Shown here: piece by piece, positions 21,187 to 34,577 of the stretch
Layout of the letters: each line of letters opens with the position of its first letter
How positions within the stretch are numbered: position 1 is the stretch's first letter
Source of the DNA: Ehretia macrophylla
Taxonomy: Eukaryota > Streptophyta > Magnoliopsida > Boraginales > Ehretiaceae
Assembly: GCA_037974665.1 (NCBI GenBank)
Contig: CM075767.1
Span: forward strand, 312,501 to 376,500
Length of the DNA stretch: 64,000 nt
Direction of reading: 5' to 3'
Notes under the pieces: generated by a model
Database searches by the model: none
Seen by the model: the letters and a program-made list of their open reading frames with translations, nothing else
Told to the model about the DNA's origin: nothing
Position numbers and translations under genes: made by a program

Positions 21187-22541
21187 TGTAAGGCCCGACA
21201 TAAAACTCATGTGCATTTGCATAATCCTATGTGCATTTACATGATTATATATGCAATTATTTATTTTAAATAAATATCTGATTAATATGTGCATAATTTA
21301 GTATTCTTTTAACACCCTTAAATATTTTAATTAACTTAATAAGAATAGCTTTGACCATTTGACTTAGCCATTTTAACTTAAAAGACTTTGATTTTGACCA
21401 TAGTTTTCCACTTAGGTTGACCTTTTGACTAATCTTCCATACACATATAATATAGCATATATATATAAAAAAAAGAAAGCCATGATGGCCGACCATACCA
21501 TAGGAGAGAGAAGAGAGTTTAAATGCTTAGTGTAAGATAGAAGTTTTGTCATAAGAAGTAATTGCCAAGTGTCCTCACATGCATAGCTTTAGTGCCAAGT
21601 GTAGTCTTCTTGCAAGAGTAGGCTAACTTCTTAGTTGCATGTAAACTAGCTAGCATAATTCCTAGTTACTACTAGATAATGAAAACTACTAGCTACAAAC
21701 CAACTAACTAGTAAATTACTAAGGTACAACCAAACTAATGGTGATACAAACTAGGCATTCAATACACACCACATTATATACACCTAACCATCTTAAAACA
21801 ACACACAACACAAAAGAAATAGAAAGAGAGAGAAAGAGAGAGAGTGTGTGTGTGTGTGTGTGTGTGGAGTGGACGACCAAGGCTAGGAAGAAAGAGAAGG
21901 AGAGAAAAGAAAGAGAAAAGAAGGAAAGAGAAGGAAAACTTGGTATCTAGTTCAATTCTTGCCATTCCTAGCTTCATTTTTTGCTTGATATTCATCAAGG
22001 TGAGGGATTAAAACTATTTTCAAAAGTTTTTAAAAGTTTCATAGCATTCTATTGAGTTCTATAGCCATGAATGTCGATATTCTTGGTTGATGTTGCAAGA
22101 AAGTTGTGAATGGAGGTATTTTGAGCTATTGCATGTGCTTTTCTTGTATAAATGTTGGATTTTAAGTTGATTTGCAGCCTATATATATATATATATGTAT
22201 AGTTTAAACATGTTCTTAGCTTGCTTTGGTGTTGAACATGCTTGCATGTGTGACATAGTGGTTGATTTCATATGAAGTAACAATAACCTTGCATGTTAAA
22301 GCTTAAAAGACTATTATGTGCACTTATTTTTCATGACTAATTTGATATAGTAAACGTTAATGGATGAGGCTGATTTTTAGCTATGTTGTACTAGACCCAC
22401 AGTAGAACAAACTTCGTGTTCGGTGCATATTCTAATTTTGTGGTTAAGAAGTTGTTTTAAGTCCATTTCAGTAAGGTTCTGATTGCATGTTAAGCTTAAA
22501 AGACTATTATGTGCACTGATTTTGCATGACCGTTTTGATAT

Positions 22542-25500
22542 TCTAACACCCCGATCCTTCTCGAGACCGAGAGTTCTATCAATCAATCTAATCGCAACCC
22601 AATTCCAAACCCGGGCAAAATTTTCAGGAAAAACGGACAGAGTCTCCCCTGTTTCTAGGCAAAAAAAAAAAACCTGCGACAGCATATAAATGGACCAATA
22701 CCATGTCCAAACATTCAACCACCTCAAGGCCATCCGAGCCTTGTCCTCAACAAGCAATCACAAGCAAATATACATTTCCAGTTTACAGACTAACCTACCT
22801 CTTCACATCTTTTACAGGTACATTCATGCTTGACAATTAAACCATTCTAACTTATTGCATAAAATAGACTATCATACCATTCTAACTCTTTTCCTTTGGA
22901 CATTACAAACATGCATTAAAGTTAAGCTATACCAACTAGATACATAATCTAATTTATCAAACCACTTCAATAATCTAATGAAACTTAAATTACATTCCTT
23001 TTGACATTAAATACATACAATACATAAAAGCATACATCTTTACAACTTCGACAACTCAAGCCACATAGGCACGCAAGACAACTCTTCAAGCACGAACTTT
23101 CACGAAATCACGAACTTTTCAGCTAACATGACATTTCCTGAAATGCGGTGGTGAGGAGTGAGTATACACAACACATATACTCAGTGAGGGCGAGACAGAT
23201 ATCGAGGTGGAGAGAAAGAAGTTCGTGCAATGCAAATAAGGCAGTTAAGCAGTATATCTGACAAGTAAACAATCAATACAATAAACAAGTAATGAAAGCA
23301 TTAACACAACCATTCAAAGCTATACCACACTCTGAAGGCTATGGTTCACTCATACGAGCAATGTACCATTTCACGAGCGATACATCAATCTCGAGCTTGA
23401 TGTTGACAACGATGACAATAAGCGCGCGACCACCTTATAACTCCAGTTTGGAATACCCCGGAAGTATCCATAAATTCTACGACCCAAAATCTCCTTGGGA
23501 GGCAACCCAAGCGAGAATGGGAATAGGACACGGAGCTAGAGCAACCAACACGGGCAGCCCGAGACTACCCAGAGAGGCCCATCACTCACGAGCCTGACAC
23601 TATGCAATGCAAGACACGACACAAGGAGATAAACGAGCGATAGCACAACAATACAGATTAAAGGCGATAAACGAGATATCAAGCATTTACAATCAATACT
23701 AGCATTCAATTAACTTTTAAAGCATAACTATCTTTAATAGCAACAATAACACCAATTAAACAAGTAACAGTAGTTCAAACACGAAAACGACAAATATCAC
23801 TATTCAATCCCTAACTTCCAAAGGCAATTACGAGCAAACGAGCTACGAGATTAGGAAACCGTTTTCACTACATTCACTCAGGCACTACAAAGTACGTTTC
23901 TATGTCACTAAACTTCACTTTCTCACCAAAGGCCCGAAAGTCCACCTACTGCGTTTGAACTACAGCTATGCTAACCGGTCACTCAATCAACGCCACAACA
24001 GCGCCAAAAGTGCTTCCATGCCCTCAATTGCAAAACCCCCAACTCAATTCGAGCACGGTCAACTTTTGGTCAAACGGCCCCTTTACGTTTCTTTGTCTAA
24101 TTTCCAATTTTATCAAAGGCCGGTCCGTTTTTATTGCACATTTTATCTTTCTATCACTAATGGCACCTATCTAAATCAAGCAATCGCAATTCAAATCAAA
24201 ATTCAAAATTCTAGGATTTACTATTCATAATTCACTATTCATTGTTCTTTCCCAATTTCAAATATGCAGTTTCAATTGTAAAAATTGCTAAATAACTATC
24301 AAACAATGCTCTACGAACCCTAAAGAAGCATTTCCAATCAATTTCAAGTATTATAACGCATTAAATATCAAATCTAAAAATTTGAATCAAAAATCAAATT
24401 TCATATAATATGTACAAAAGCGTGAAAACCCTCACAGAGATTGAAGACCAAGACACGCAAGGACCCGAGCCACGACCCCCGAGCAATTTCACGCGTAATT
24501 GTAGAAGAAAATGCAAGAAAAATCTTTTCTTTTTCTCCTTGAGACCATTCGTGTGACGCCCGAGATTTAGCCATGCATTTAATTACTGTTGCATCCCTTG
24601 TTTGCGCATTTATTTCTGTGCCTTACTAACTGACTTTTATGACTACTATTCACTCCGTTTTTAAACTGCTTTCTATTAGTTAATTAACATTTTTATTAAA
24701 TCATATTAATTGTAAAAGTAGTGGGAAAAATGTGCATTTGAGCTAAAGGCGTTAGGAGGGCTCGTTTAGAAAATGATTTTTGTAGTTGAGTGAATAGTGT
24801 TACGTAACATAACTTAGAAATTTAATTAGCTAGCATATATTTTACTATCTAAGCTCGTTTTAAGCTCAATACGCGCATTATATTAGATCACTTAAGCACC
24901 CAAATGACCCCACCTCAACTTAGCCCCTTTTATACATCACTTAAGCTCATAAAATGCAAAAGAAAAAAAAAATTAAAAGCTGAAACAGAGAGCAGAAACC
25001 CGACAGCTCCAAGGGAGAAAAAGGAAGAGATTTTGCTCACCAAGCCTCCAATCCAAGCCTCTCCAAGCCTTGAACAACTAGTGTAGGGTGTGTGCAAGGT
25101 TCCTAGGTGCTCCTACGCGCTTTGGTGAGGGATTTCACGACTTGTTTTTGCATTTTTAAATAGTTGCTCATTTCTTGATTTGTTGAAAATATGATTAAAT
25201 GCCATTGTAATTGTTATCTATGCTAATATACCATCTATATGAATGCTAGAGAACACATTTGAGCCGTCGTTTCGCAATTTAAACGGTTAGAATCGTTAGT
25301 TTGATTTTTAGGGTGAATAGTGACGTTTTTCTAGGGTTTTGTGTAATTGCTCGAATTAGCTTGATTTAATGCTTCTAATAGATGCCTTAGGTGCTAGTAA
25401 AGATAACCTAATAGCCCCGTGCACTTGCATTGCCCTTAAATCGCTTAAAAATGGAAAATAGCCGACTTTAACTTGGGGCTTTTGGGGTTAATGCGAATCC

Positions 25501-27862
25501 GGGTGGATTCGGGCTTCAATTCTAGTATCCTTAGGCTACCTAGGTGCTATAGATGCCTTGATATCCCTTGTTTGAAACCCGGACGTTGTATGTGTAGTTT
25601 AAAGCCATAAGAGGGAATTTGGGGCTTTCGGGGTAAACGCGGGCATTTGAATGAGTTAGAGGGTTGAGAGGGTACCTTGAGGGTTAGTTAGAAGGTTGGG
25701 AGAGTTCTCTTTGAAAATGAAATCATTAACTTTGGTTTGGAAGAGAAATAGTTTGTAAAATAAAGGGGTTTAAGTGCAATTTCGGTTGTTTCACATTTCT
25801 AAACCCACGGCATGTCTTCTTGAGTGTTTATATGTGATATTAAGTTGATTCGGAGCTTTTGGGTATAATTCAATGATTATTTTGTAATGTCTCTTTGCAA
25901 AACTGCATATTTGCTTATATAATTGTTCTATTCTCATTGCATCGAGGTCAACCTACTTTGTTGATCCTCATATGTGTTAATGCTTATATTATTGCTATTA
26001 ACTTGTCATCGTTAAGTGCATTGCATAGTGGTTGCGCAACCATAGTGTCAGGGGCGGATGTGTTGAATATCGGCTGGGCGGCAGAGGGCTTGCCGGTGGA
26101 TATTCAAACTCCGTGCCCTAGTCCCTCATTCGCCTGGTCCGGAGATTGCCAGGGGATGTTGGGTCGTAGGATTCGGGGTACATCCGGAGTACACCCACTG
26201 GAGTGATTGGGGTTATGCCGGCTTATCGTGATCGTGCTCGTGGTTCGTGGATCGTGATTGAAGACCAGTGAAGATTGGTGTATAGGGGATTGTTGAAACG
26301 TATCCTTTTAAATGTGTGGTTATTTAAGTTATCGTTGTTTCTTTAATTGTCTAAGTGTTATTGTTGTATGATTGTATTATATGTTGCATTGCACGCCCTG
26401 GGACTATATCCCTCACTGGGCAACAGTGGTTGCTCATACCTCGATATCTGTTTCAGGAGACGCTGAGGGTGATCCCCAGCTTGTTGATTTAGTTGAGGAA
26501 GAAGAAGTTCAGATCGAGCCTTTACCTTAGTTGCTGTGTCTGATAGCTTGAGGTGGTTAATGATTTTGCTGCTATGTGGAAGACTCATCTGATTACTTAT
26601 GTACTATTTTGTAGCCCAAGGGCTATGTATATGCTTGTTGTATAAGTTGAAGATTAGTTGGTTGGGTTGTAGCTTTGAAAGCCTATGAACTGTAATAACT
26701 TATGATCTACTTCTATTCGCTTTGCTTGCTTGGGAGTGAATGACCTAAGGTAGAAATGTTTGGTCTTTCAATTATGTTTAATTGATTTCCTAGACTGTCA
26801 TGATTATAAAACTATGTTGATAACAAGTTCTTGCATGCTTGTGTGTTTTGGAACTAATGTGTACCACAAGGCTCGGATGGCCTTATAGCTTTGTTGTTTA
26901 TTTAAGAAAAGCTTGTATTGTATTGCTGGGACTTTGTTTAAGTGTTTACAGGTTTTTAGAATGTCCACGGTACAGGGGAGACTCTGTCCGTGTGTCGGGT
27001 CCGGACTTAACCTTTAGCTTGGGGGTTGGGTCGGGGCGTGACAATTCGGCCATGGCAAGGACAAAATGGTCATTATGCAATTTATTTTTATTGATTTTTG
27101 CCTTGTTTTATTATTTAAAAGGTGACAAGCGCATTTTGGTCATTTGTAAAATCAAACTTTAGTTAAAAATGGTCAAATAAGCTTATTTTGATGCCATTAA
27201 ATCTAATTCAAGTTAAAACAATGCAATTTTAATAAAAACCAACTAAAACTAGCTAACTTAAACTAAAACATTATTCACGAAATTCGAAAAATATTTCTCT
27301 AACTCTCATTTTCGAAATGCTACGATCAAACGGTCAATAAATGATCGCTAATAAAGTAATGAGCAATAATAGAAAACTTTAATTTTTTTGAAAAGTAGAC
27401 TAGTAGAATAGTTTAAAATTCACTCCGACTCGGAGTTACTTTTCTCATTTATTTGAAAACCGAGTGATTTTAATGCAAACAATTAAAACCGATTATTAAA
27501 ATAATCAAAACAATCAAAGTAATCAATATTCATTTAAAATAATTAATTTAACTATTTCTAGAATATCTTAAAGAATTATGAAGTTAATATTAAGTTACAA
27601 ATGAATAAGTTAATATAAACACGTAGTCAAATACAATTAAACACTAACATTTAAGATGACACTTAATTAATCACAAGAGAATAAATTCAATTACTATAAT
27701 TATTAGAAATAGGTAATAATATTTTAATTAATTTATATATATCTTTTTGAATTCTTCTAAAAGAAATAGCAGAACAGTGAAAATTAGATGATTTAACTAA
27801 TTAAACATTTAATTAAATGCAGTCAAATGCCATTAAATGCATGTTGGTTTCGGGTTATCACA
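22542..27862 (-). mobile_element. Solo Gypsy LTR (LTR0) inside the W LTR
   Basis: Minus-strand LTR, on the + strand from TCTAACACCCCG (the expected TG is TC here) to GGGTTATCACA, flanked by GATAT on both sides (22537-22541, 27863-27867). About 2.8 kb after subtracting the nested LTRa. No internal region follows, so it is a solo LTR. The conserved Gypsy-LTR landmarks are present in inverted order: acceptor at 23138-23143, island about 23340-23600, donor at 24429-24435. Confidence 0.8.
24552..27043 (+). mobile_element. Solo Gypsy LTR (LTRa), nested in LTR0
   Basis: 2492 bp, TGTGACGCCCGAGATTTAGC to GGGTCGGGGCGTGACA, flanked by ATTCG on both sides (24547-24551, 27044-27048). It is closely similar to the LTRs of element Y and has the same length. 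Internal landmarks: donor-like GTGAGGG at 25125, GC-rich island 26020-26260, acceptor at 26455-26456 and a 24-codon frame to TAG at 26530. Confidence 0.93.
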
Positions 27863-29662
27863 GATATAGTAAAAGTTAATGGATAAGGCTGTTTTTGGAT
27901 ATGTTGTACTAGACTCATAGTAGAACAAACTTTATGTTTGGTGCATGTTCTAAGTTTGTGGTTAAGGTGTTGTTTGAAGTCGATATCAGTGAGGTTTTGA
28001 TTCCCGCGTAAAACTGGACAGTTTGTACAGTTTTAGTCTAAAGGTCATATCTCAGTGAATATAACTCCGAATCGAGTACCGTTTGATTCTAAAACCATCT
28101 ACTTTTAAAGCTCTATCACTCTGTGAAATTTAAGAAATTTTGGAGAACTCTAAATTGGTTAACTGATTTAATAAATTCATGCATGTGCAGTCCAGATTTT
28201 CCAACTTACATATCTAGGTGTCTTATGTTATGCATGTGATCAAAAGCTAGCAAATCTTGGTTATATACTTGTATATGAAGACATATGTTATATATGTGCA
28301 TACGATTCACCTTTTGCCATGACTTGTGTGTAAATATAGTGTAGTGAGAACCCCGTTTATGAATCTAAGTATGCATGTTGAGTTTGTGGTGTTCTATCAT
28401 GTGTTTAAGGCTCGTTATGATGTTTGACGTGAACCAATGGTCTAGTGTGTTCGTTGGAATTGTTTCAAGGGTATTGTGATGTTGAAAATAATGCTAACGG
28501 TTGGGTGACCTACTTTGTTACCCAACCCAATGTGGTTATTCGTTAATGTGTTGTTGATTGCTAATGTGCTATTGGTTGATTAAATGTTTAATTGGGCTCG
28601 GAGGTAACCTACTTTGTTATCATCTCAACGTGAATGTTATTGTTATCGTTACCCCGGGATGCATCCTTGAATGAGGCATGGTAGCATCGTGTCACTCCTA
28701 GGCAGCTTTTGAGCGAGCAGGTGTATTGGCGTGGCTACCATGGTCCTAGTCCCTCTCTCGCATGGTCTCTAAGATCATAGGGAGTTGGGTCATAGATTTT
28801 CGGGTACAATCCAGAGTACCTTGATCGGGAGTGATAAGTGGATGTCGACAACGTTAAAGTATTCATGGAAGCGGAATAAGAGCATCATCAGCGATCATGA
28901 CCGTATCCTTACCAATGTGATATAGTTATGTGCTAATCATTTTGATACATTAATGTTAATGTCTAATGCTTTTGATTGTTGTTCGCATTGCATGTTTTAA
29001 AAAGGTTTTTCACAAGTTAAAGGTTTTCAAAACCTCCCTTTTACCCCCTTACTAAGTTGGTGGAAACTCACCCCCTTTCTTAACATTTCAGGGGCGGCTG
29101 AGGTCGAGTATGAGCTTCAAGATGTTAGGGATGATTCATGTGCTTGATGTACTTGGATTATGTTGCATGTTATGTTTTCTATCTAGTTATGCTTTTGTGT
29201 TATGATGAAGACTGTGGACAACGGATGTGTATTGAACTTATGTTGTTTATTTTAAGTGTTTATGAACTCTAAACTTTATGGCATATATGTAATTAAGTAT
29301 TAGGAGTTTATGGACTTGGCTATAAGATATGTAAATAGCTAGGTGTCCCTTTTGAGGCCTAAGTGATTTTGTTTTAACCATATTATATTGAATCGGGTAG
29401 TTTGGATACAGATAGAGATCATCGCATTTACGACAATAATTTATTCAAACAGTGTTGACAATGCAACCAATCAAATTTCATTTTCGGAAGAGTTTAGGCT
29501 ACAGGATTTAGGAATGAATAATGGACACCTAAGGAAGATGAGAAGCTTACTGAGTATATCAAGGAAAATGACCTTAGCATAAGTTATATTTAAGTGTTAT
29601 AACAAACGATCGACCGTCGCGTCTGGACTTGGTTCCGTAAGGGGTTGGGTTGGAGCGTGACA

Positions 29663-29924
29663 CCTTTAGGTTGTATCAGAGCATAGTTTGCATATGCCGA
29701 GATATAACTCTCAGACTGTGGGGTAGACATCTTAATGTGAAATGTGATTAGAATGAATGTTGTCTATGCCCAACGTGATATTTATGTGCTATGTGTGAAT
29801 TGTATGATACATGCTTAACGTGCTTTAAATGATGCATAATTTCATATATATATGTGCGTTGCATGCATGCTATAACCGTGAGTGACTTGTCTATGCCAAT
29901 AGATGGTTGTAGGTAGAGCCCGTA
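29663..29924 (+). other. Element W primer-binding site and start of internal region
   Basis: TTGTATCAGAGC at 29671-29682 is the Met-tRNA primer site with one change. About 240 bases of leader lead to a possible gag ATG at 29904 (MVVGRAR) before LTR1 interrupts. Confidence 0.7.
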
Positions 29925-32900
29925 TGTAATGCCCCGATCCCTCACAGAACCGGAGGCCCGATCCAAAACCCCGACTCATGAAAAACGAGAAAAAATGGAC
30001 AGAGTTTATCATGTTTCTACAACATTCCAAACCTGTGTCAACATGCAAATTCACAACCACAAGTATATAGAAACTCTAAATCTTACTTTTATCCAAATAC
30101 AATAAGTGGTTATACAAATGAAATTCATTAAACAACATTATATTTCCACTAAAACACATTATACAAACTTCATTACTAATTTTAAATACACAAATTCTAT
30201 TACACAATCTCTCCAATGCATTCATTAAGCACAAATCCACAAACACTTCTAGGCTCTAGTCTCGAACATCTTAAAATGGTAAAGAATATGGGGTGAGCTA
30301 CAAATAGCTCAGTGAGGAGGGGGAAATAAAAGGGAAAGTTTTCGAAAATGTTTTCGTGCAATGCATTACAGTAACCAATGTATGAAACAATAGCAAATAA
30401 TCAATTGTTATTCACAAATTGGATATCATTAACTATTCAACTATCCAACAACAATAACTTTAAACACATTATCATTTAAAGCTTGAAACTAGAATCAATT
30501 AATAATATTAATTAAATAACACTTATAAATGAATACATACGCATGTAACTCTCCAAGGAATAAGGGCCCAAGCGAGAGTTACTTAAAAATGATATACTTC
30601 GATTAACCTTTATCACTCCAATTCCACGATCACGATCTCGTTCCACGAACCACGAACCATGATCACAATATGTGCTGACAAATCCCCATTCACTCCAGTG
30701 GGGTAACCCAGAAGTACCCTGATAATCCCACAACTTAACACCTCTTGGCGATCTCCGGACCAAGTGAGTGAAGGAATAGAGCATGGAGACTGAACACCCA
30801 TTGGCAAGCCCGTTGCCACCCGGTGAATGCCCAACACATCCGCCCCGAACAATATGGTTTACTTTTCTCTTCTAAGTATTCGCCAGTTTGCACATTTGTA
30901 GCAATAACAAATTCTAGTAATCGAATTATTTAGCAAGCATAAAACCATTGTGTAGTTTAATAGCACTTAGCACATTTGCTTCCAAGTCATAACTTTTATA
31001 GCTATACTTAACTGTCCATTTCCAAATAAATTAGAATTCAAAGCAAACATTAGAGTATAATCACATTCATCTTATCACTATGTAATTATTCTTATGTAGA
31101 TAGTATGACATTCTTTAACTATAATCATTTAACTTTATTTAAAAGATCTTGCTTTCTATCTAATTACTTCATTGAGCGAGAACACAACTAGGTTAAGATC
31201 TAGAAGCCAAAGTAAATAACCGATAAGACACATTTTACCATTTAGGTAGGCTCGAATCTATTTAATGTTTAGCTTCTATACTCATTCCAAGTGCAATATG
31301 ACTAAGCCAATAATCCACATAGATTCAACCAGATAATCTATTACTTTAGAAATTACCCTATTTAAATCATAATATTCAACCAAACGTTTCTTTAAATCCA
31401 AAGCTAAACCGTCATAATATTCATTAAACTTTAATACATATGTGAAACATTATAATAATAATCCAAAGCTTATTATCCAAACCGTCATAATCCAAAGCTA
31501 AACATTTCATAATATTCAACCAAACTTTAATACATGCATGAACATTATAATAATAATCCTAGTCATCACAAGCATAGTCTAAACATAATACTATAGCCTA
31601 GCAAAAACGGGGATAAGGGAATAGGGAAAAATAGTCATGGTAGCGCACAGCAGTGACTGCCACGGATTTGGCCAATGCTGACCAGATCCAACACACACAC
31701 ACACACACACACTCATATTTAAACACTTGACTTGGCTAATTTGTGCATTGAGCAAGTTTTTACACCTAATTTTCCAAGCATTTGATTCAATTATTTCACT
31801 TACACAATTGCTTAAACACATTATTGGCATATTTTGATCAGGCAAGCAAGGAACAATTTTTAACTATAACTACATATGAAGATTAGCTATTTATGCAATT
31901 CAAGCTCATACTTAAATTCATATACTTTACAATCAACTATGTAAACTTTTATCACTTCACATTCCATCAATTTTAAAACACAACAAGAAAATAATTAAAA
32001 TGCCAAGAAAAGTGATCCCCTCACCTTACACAAGCCAAGAATGCAAGAAATACTCAAATTCTCTCTTCTTCTTTTTCCTTTTTCTTTCTTTTTCCTTACG
32101 GCCATGCCATGTTCTTTTTTTTTTCTTTCTGTCGTAGCTTCCTTCTTCTTTTCTAAGTTCTAGATGATTCCACTTTTTCCTTTCTTTTATCTTGGCCGAC
32201 CATGCTTCTTCAAGAAGCTACTTTAATATATATATTATCCTATTTTCTAATTGGCTAATTTTTTTATTAAATGGTTAGATTGAGCTAGGCTTTATTTGGA
32301 CTCTTGTGTAGTAATTATTTAGTTAAGTTAAGTTAACTAGGCCTAAGCTATTAAATTCTTCACTTAGTTCAAATTAAAAGTTCCACAAAAATCACTATTC
32401 ATACATTAAAATGTTTTTGATGTGATTGTATTTGTAGTACTCAAACCATTGTATTTGTACTACATTTGCATATTAACTTAGGAATAAATGCAACACTTAT
32501 ATACTTTTGATGCAATGTAGGATAATACCGAGAAGTGAAAAATCAGACCTGAAACGATCCAAATAGCAAGTCAAGAAGTCAAAATGTGAAGTTCCGCGAA
32601 TCGGTGGTTGAATAGAGCCCATAAGGAAAGATTTTGCCTGAAACTAGCGCGAAATCAGACTCAGAACGCTAAAAATAGCCCGAAAACGCCTCGGTCAACG
32701 TTCGGTCAAAGTCAACAAATTCAAAAAGTCAACTTTTCTCAGAATTTTGCCTATAAATAGGGCATCAACCCTTTGAGAATTTTGTAATTAATTTTGGAAT
32801 ATTGTCAATATTTTTTGCATAATTTTGAGTTAATTCTAGTTAGTTTTAATTTTAGTTGTAGTTAATTAGTTAATTTAAATTGGTAGGATACGGGGGAAGT

Positions 32901-34350
32901 CCCACCTAGGTAGTTCTTATTCGGAAAAATTTTGCCTGAATAGCTACTTTAAGGGGGAAATTTGACCCAAGTAGTTATTATTTGGGGGAAGTTCTACCCG
33001 AATAGCTTTTAATAGGAAAGCTCTTATTCGGGAGAAATTAGTTCCACCCGAATAGCTATTCTGCGTCGGACCTCTGCTCAAATCGAGAATCAGAAATACG
33101 CATTTGTCAATATGGGGGAGCCTTTCTTGACTCTCTTTTATTTACATAACTCGTATTCATTTATGTATGAGTAGATTGATATATAGGGGATACTATTGTA
33201 AATGTTAGTCTTTTAATATATGGTCTCGGATTCTGTTTATTCAATTCTAAATTGCAATGTATGGCTTGCTTTAATTCGGTATTTCATACGTAATGCTTTT
33301 AAGTAGACGATATGAATGCTTTACTGTCGTGTCATAATATTATACTTGCAGTTGATATTATGTTTGCATTACTTTCGTGCCATATAATTGTTTTAATCAT
33401 GAATCTATAGGTTGGACCATAGATTCCATGAAACTATAGGTTGTACCATAGATTCCATGAAACTATAGGTTGTACCATAGTTTCTATCTGTAAGGTTAAT
33501 TCCTTAGTTTAGTTTGCCTTGTTGTACTTGGTTAAAATAAACTAAGTAAATTAACTAGGTCTATAGCTATTAGCTTAACCGGGTATATGCTTGTAGCTTA
33601 AGCCCTTGCATAGAATTAGATAACCTGGATGCTGAGCCTAGATTAATTGTCTCATTTACATATTCGACCCCTAGATCACCACCTCTCGTATCCCACTAAT
33701 ACTTAGCTTAACTTAGATAATTTAGTTAGTTGTAGAGTAATTTACATTTCAGCACGTCACTCAAATAAATCTGCAAACCTGTCACTTAAGCGCTTTAACA
33801 CTTTCATACTACTTCACTAACTTAACTAATGAGTTTCCCTGTGGTACGGTTCTGCACTCATAGCACACTACACTACGAAGATCCGTGCACTTGCGAGTAT
33901 TTTAACTTGGTTTATTTTACACACTTTTCATACGCCCACCGGGTTGCATTAGTTTTTACTAAAACTCACATTTTGGAAGTGAAATGCACGTAAATTTTGA
34001 TGCACGTAGTCATAAGATGATGCAAGGAAGTTAACAGTGTGGTTAGAAAAATTAAATAAAATAGTCAAAAATTTGGCACGGGCTCAGGGCCGAAAGTTCA
34101 ATTTAGGAAATTTTACTTTAGAATGCCATAACCTAAATTCAAATAATACAGATGTTAAAATAACAAGTTAACCATTTTTCATAAATTAATCAATTACGAT
34201 TTGCATGTTTTCTAAGAAATACTAAAATCAAAGTTAATAAATATAAGCAATGAATGAAGATAAACACACGTTTGCATGCAAACATTGAAGATAGCACGTT
34301 AGTATATAAAAATAAGTGGAATAGCTACATGCTGGGGTCAGGGTATCACA
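29925..34350 (-). mobile_element. Solo Gypsy LTR (LTR1) in element W
   Basis: Minus-strand LTR, on the + strand TGTAATGCCCCGATCC...GGGTATCACA. Flanks are CCGTA (29920-29924) and TCGTA (34351-34355), one mismatch. It carries the island (30600-30850), donor-like site (32018-32024 inverted), a (CA)n run at 31691-31712 and a foreign-looking segment at about 32407-33955. Confidence 0.78.
32407..33955 (+). mobile_element. Unassigned insertion in LTR1, possibly a solo LTR of another lineage
   Basis: A segment of about 1.55 kb bounded by GTTTTT on both sides (near 32406 and 33950). It contains CTATAAATAGGGC (TATA box near 32751), several diverged copies of a GAATAGCT-containing unit (32890-33060), a 28-bp tandem repeat (33400-33485) and, at its end, GATCCGTGCACTTGCGAG followed by CACCGGGTTGCATTAG. 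TATA box, leader-like repeats and GTGCACTTGCG near the end recall LTRs of Tat/Athila Gypsy elements, but clean TG...CA ends are not found. Confidence 0.4.
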
Positions 34351-34355
34351 TCGTA

Positions 34356-34577
34356 GTGGCACAAGTGTTAGAAAGATAGGTTGCAAGGGAGGCCACTGGT
34401 GCAGGGAGCAACAATGGTGTTGGCAGTAGCAGCGGTGACAATAGAAACGTTGGTGATGGCATGTTAGAAAGATTCCTCAAGTATGGGCCGCCGAAGTTCC
34501 AAGGAGAGCCAAATGATGAAAAAGCGGAGGCTTGGTTGGAAAAGATCGAGACTATTTATGGTGCCCTTGACTATAAT
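34356..34577 (+). pseudogene. Element W gag, first fragment
   Basis: From 34461 the frame reads MLERFLKYGPPKFQGEP and AWLEKIETIYGAL, the start of a Gypsy gag core. A frameshift separates it from the presumed start before LTR1. It is cut by LTR2 and continues in frame at 37960. Confidence 0.75.

Larger units (their letters stand above)
22289..28003 (+). repeat. About 200-bp tandem duplication in the W LTR, split by an insertion
   Basis: Copy 1 is about 22289-22487. Copy 2 starts at about 22488, is interrupted at 22541 and resumes at 27863-28003. Shared landmarks are AAAAGACTATTATGTGCACT, GATATAGTAAA, ATGTTGTACTAGAC and TAGAACAAAC. Confidence 0.8.
21187..29662 (+). repeat. 5' LTR of Gypsy element W, interrupted
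   Basis: Begins TGTAAGGCCCGAC and ends GGGTTGGAGCGTGACA, followed by a Met-tRNA type primer site. About 3.15 kb once the nested LTR (22542-27862) and its target duplication are removed. Inside are a (GA)n(GT)n microsatellite at 21826-21865, a donor-like GTGAGGG at 22000-22006, a conserved island near 28660-28900 and an acceptor TTTCAG at 29086-29091. W continues beyond the right edge, so its own TSD cannot be checked. Confidence 0.8.
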
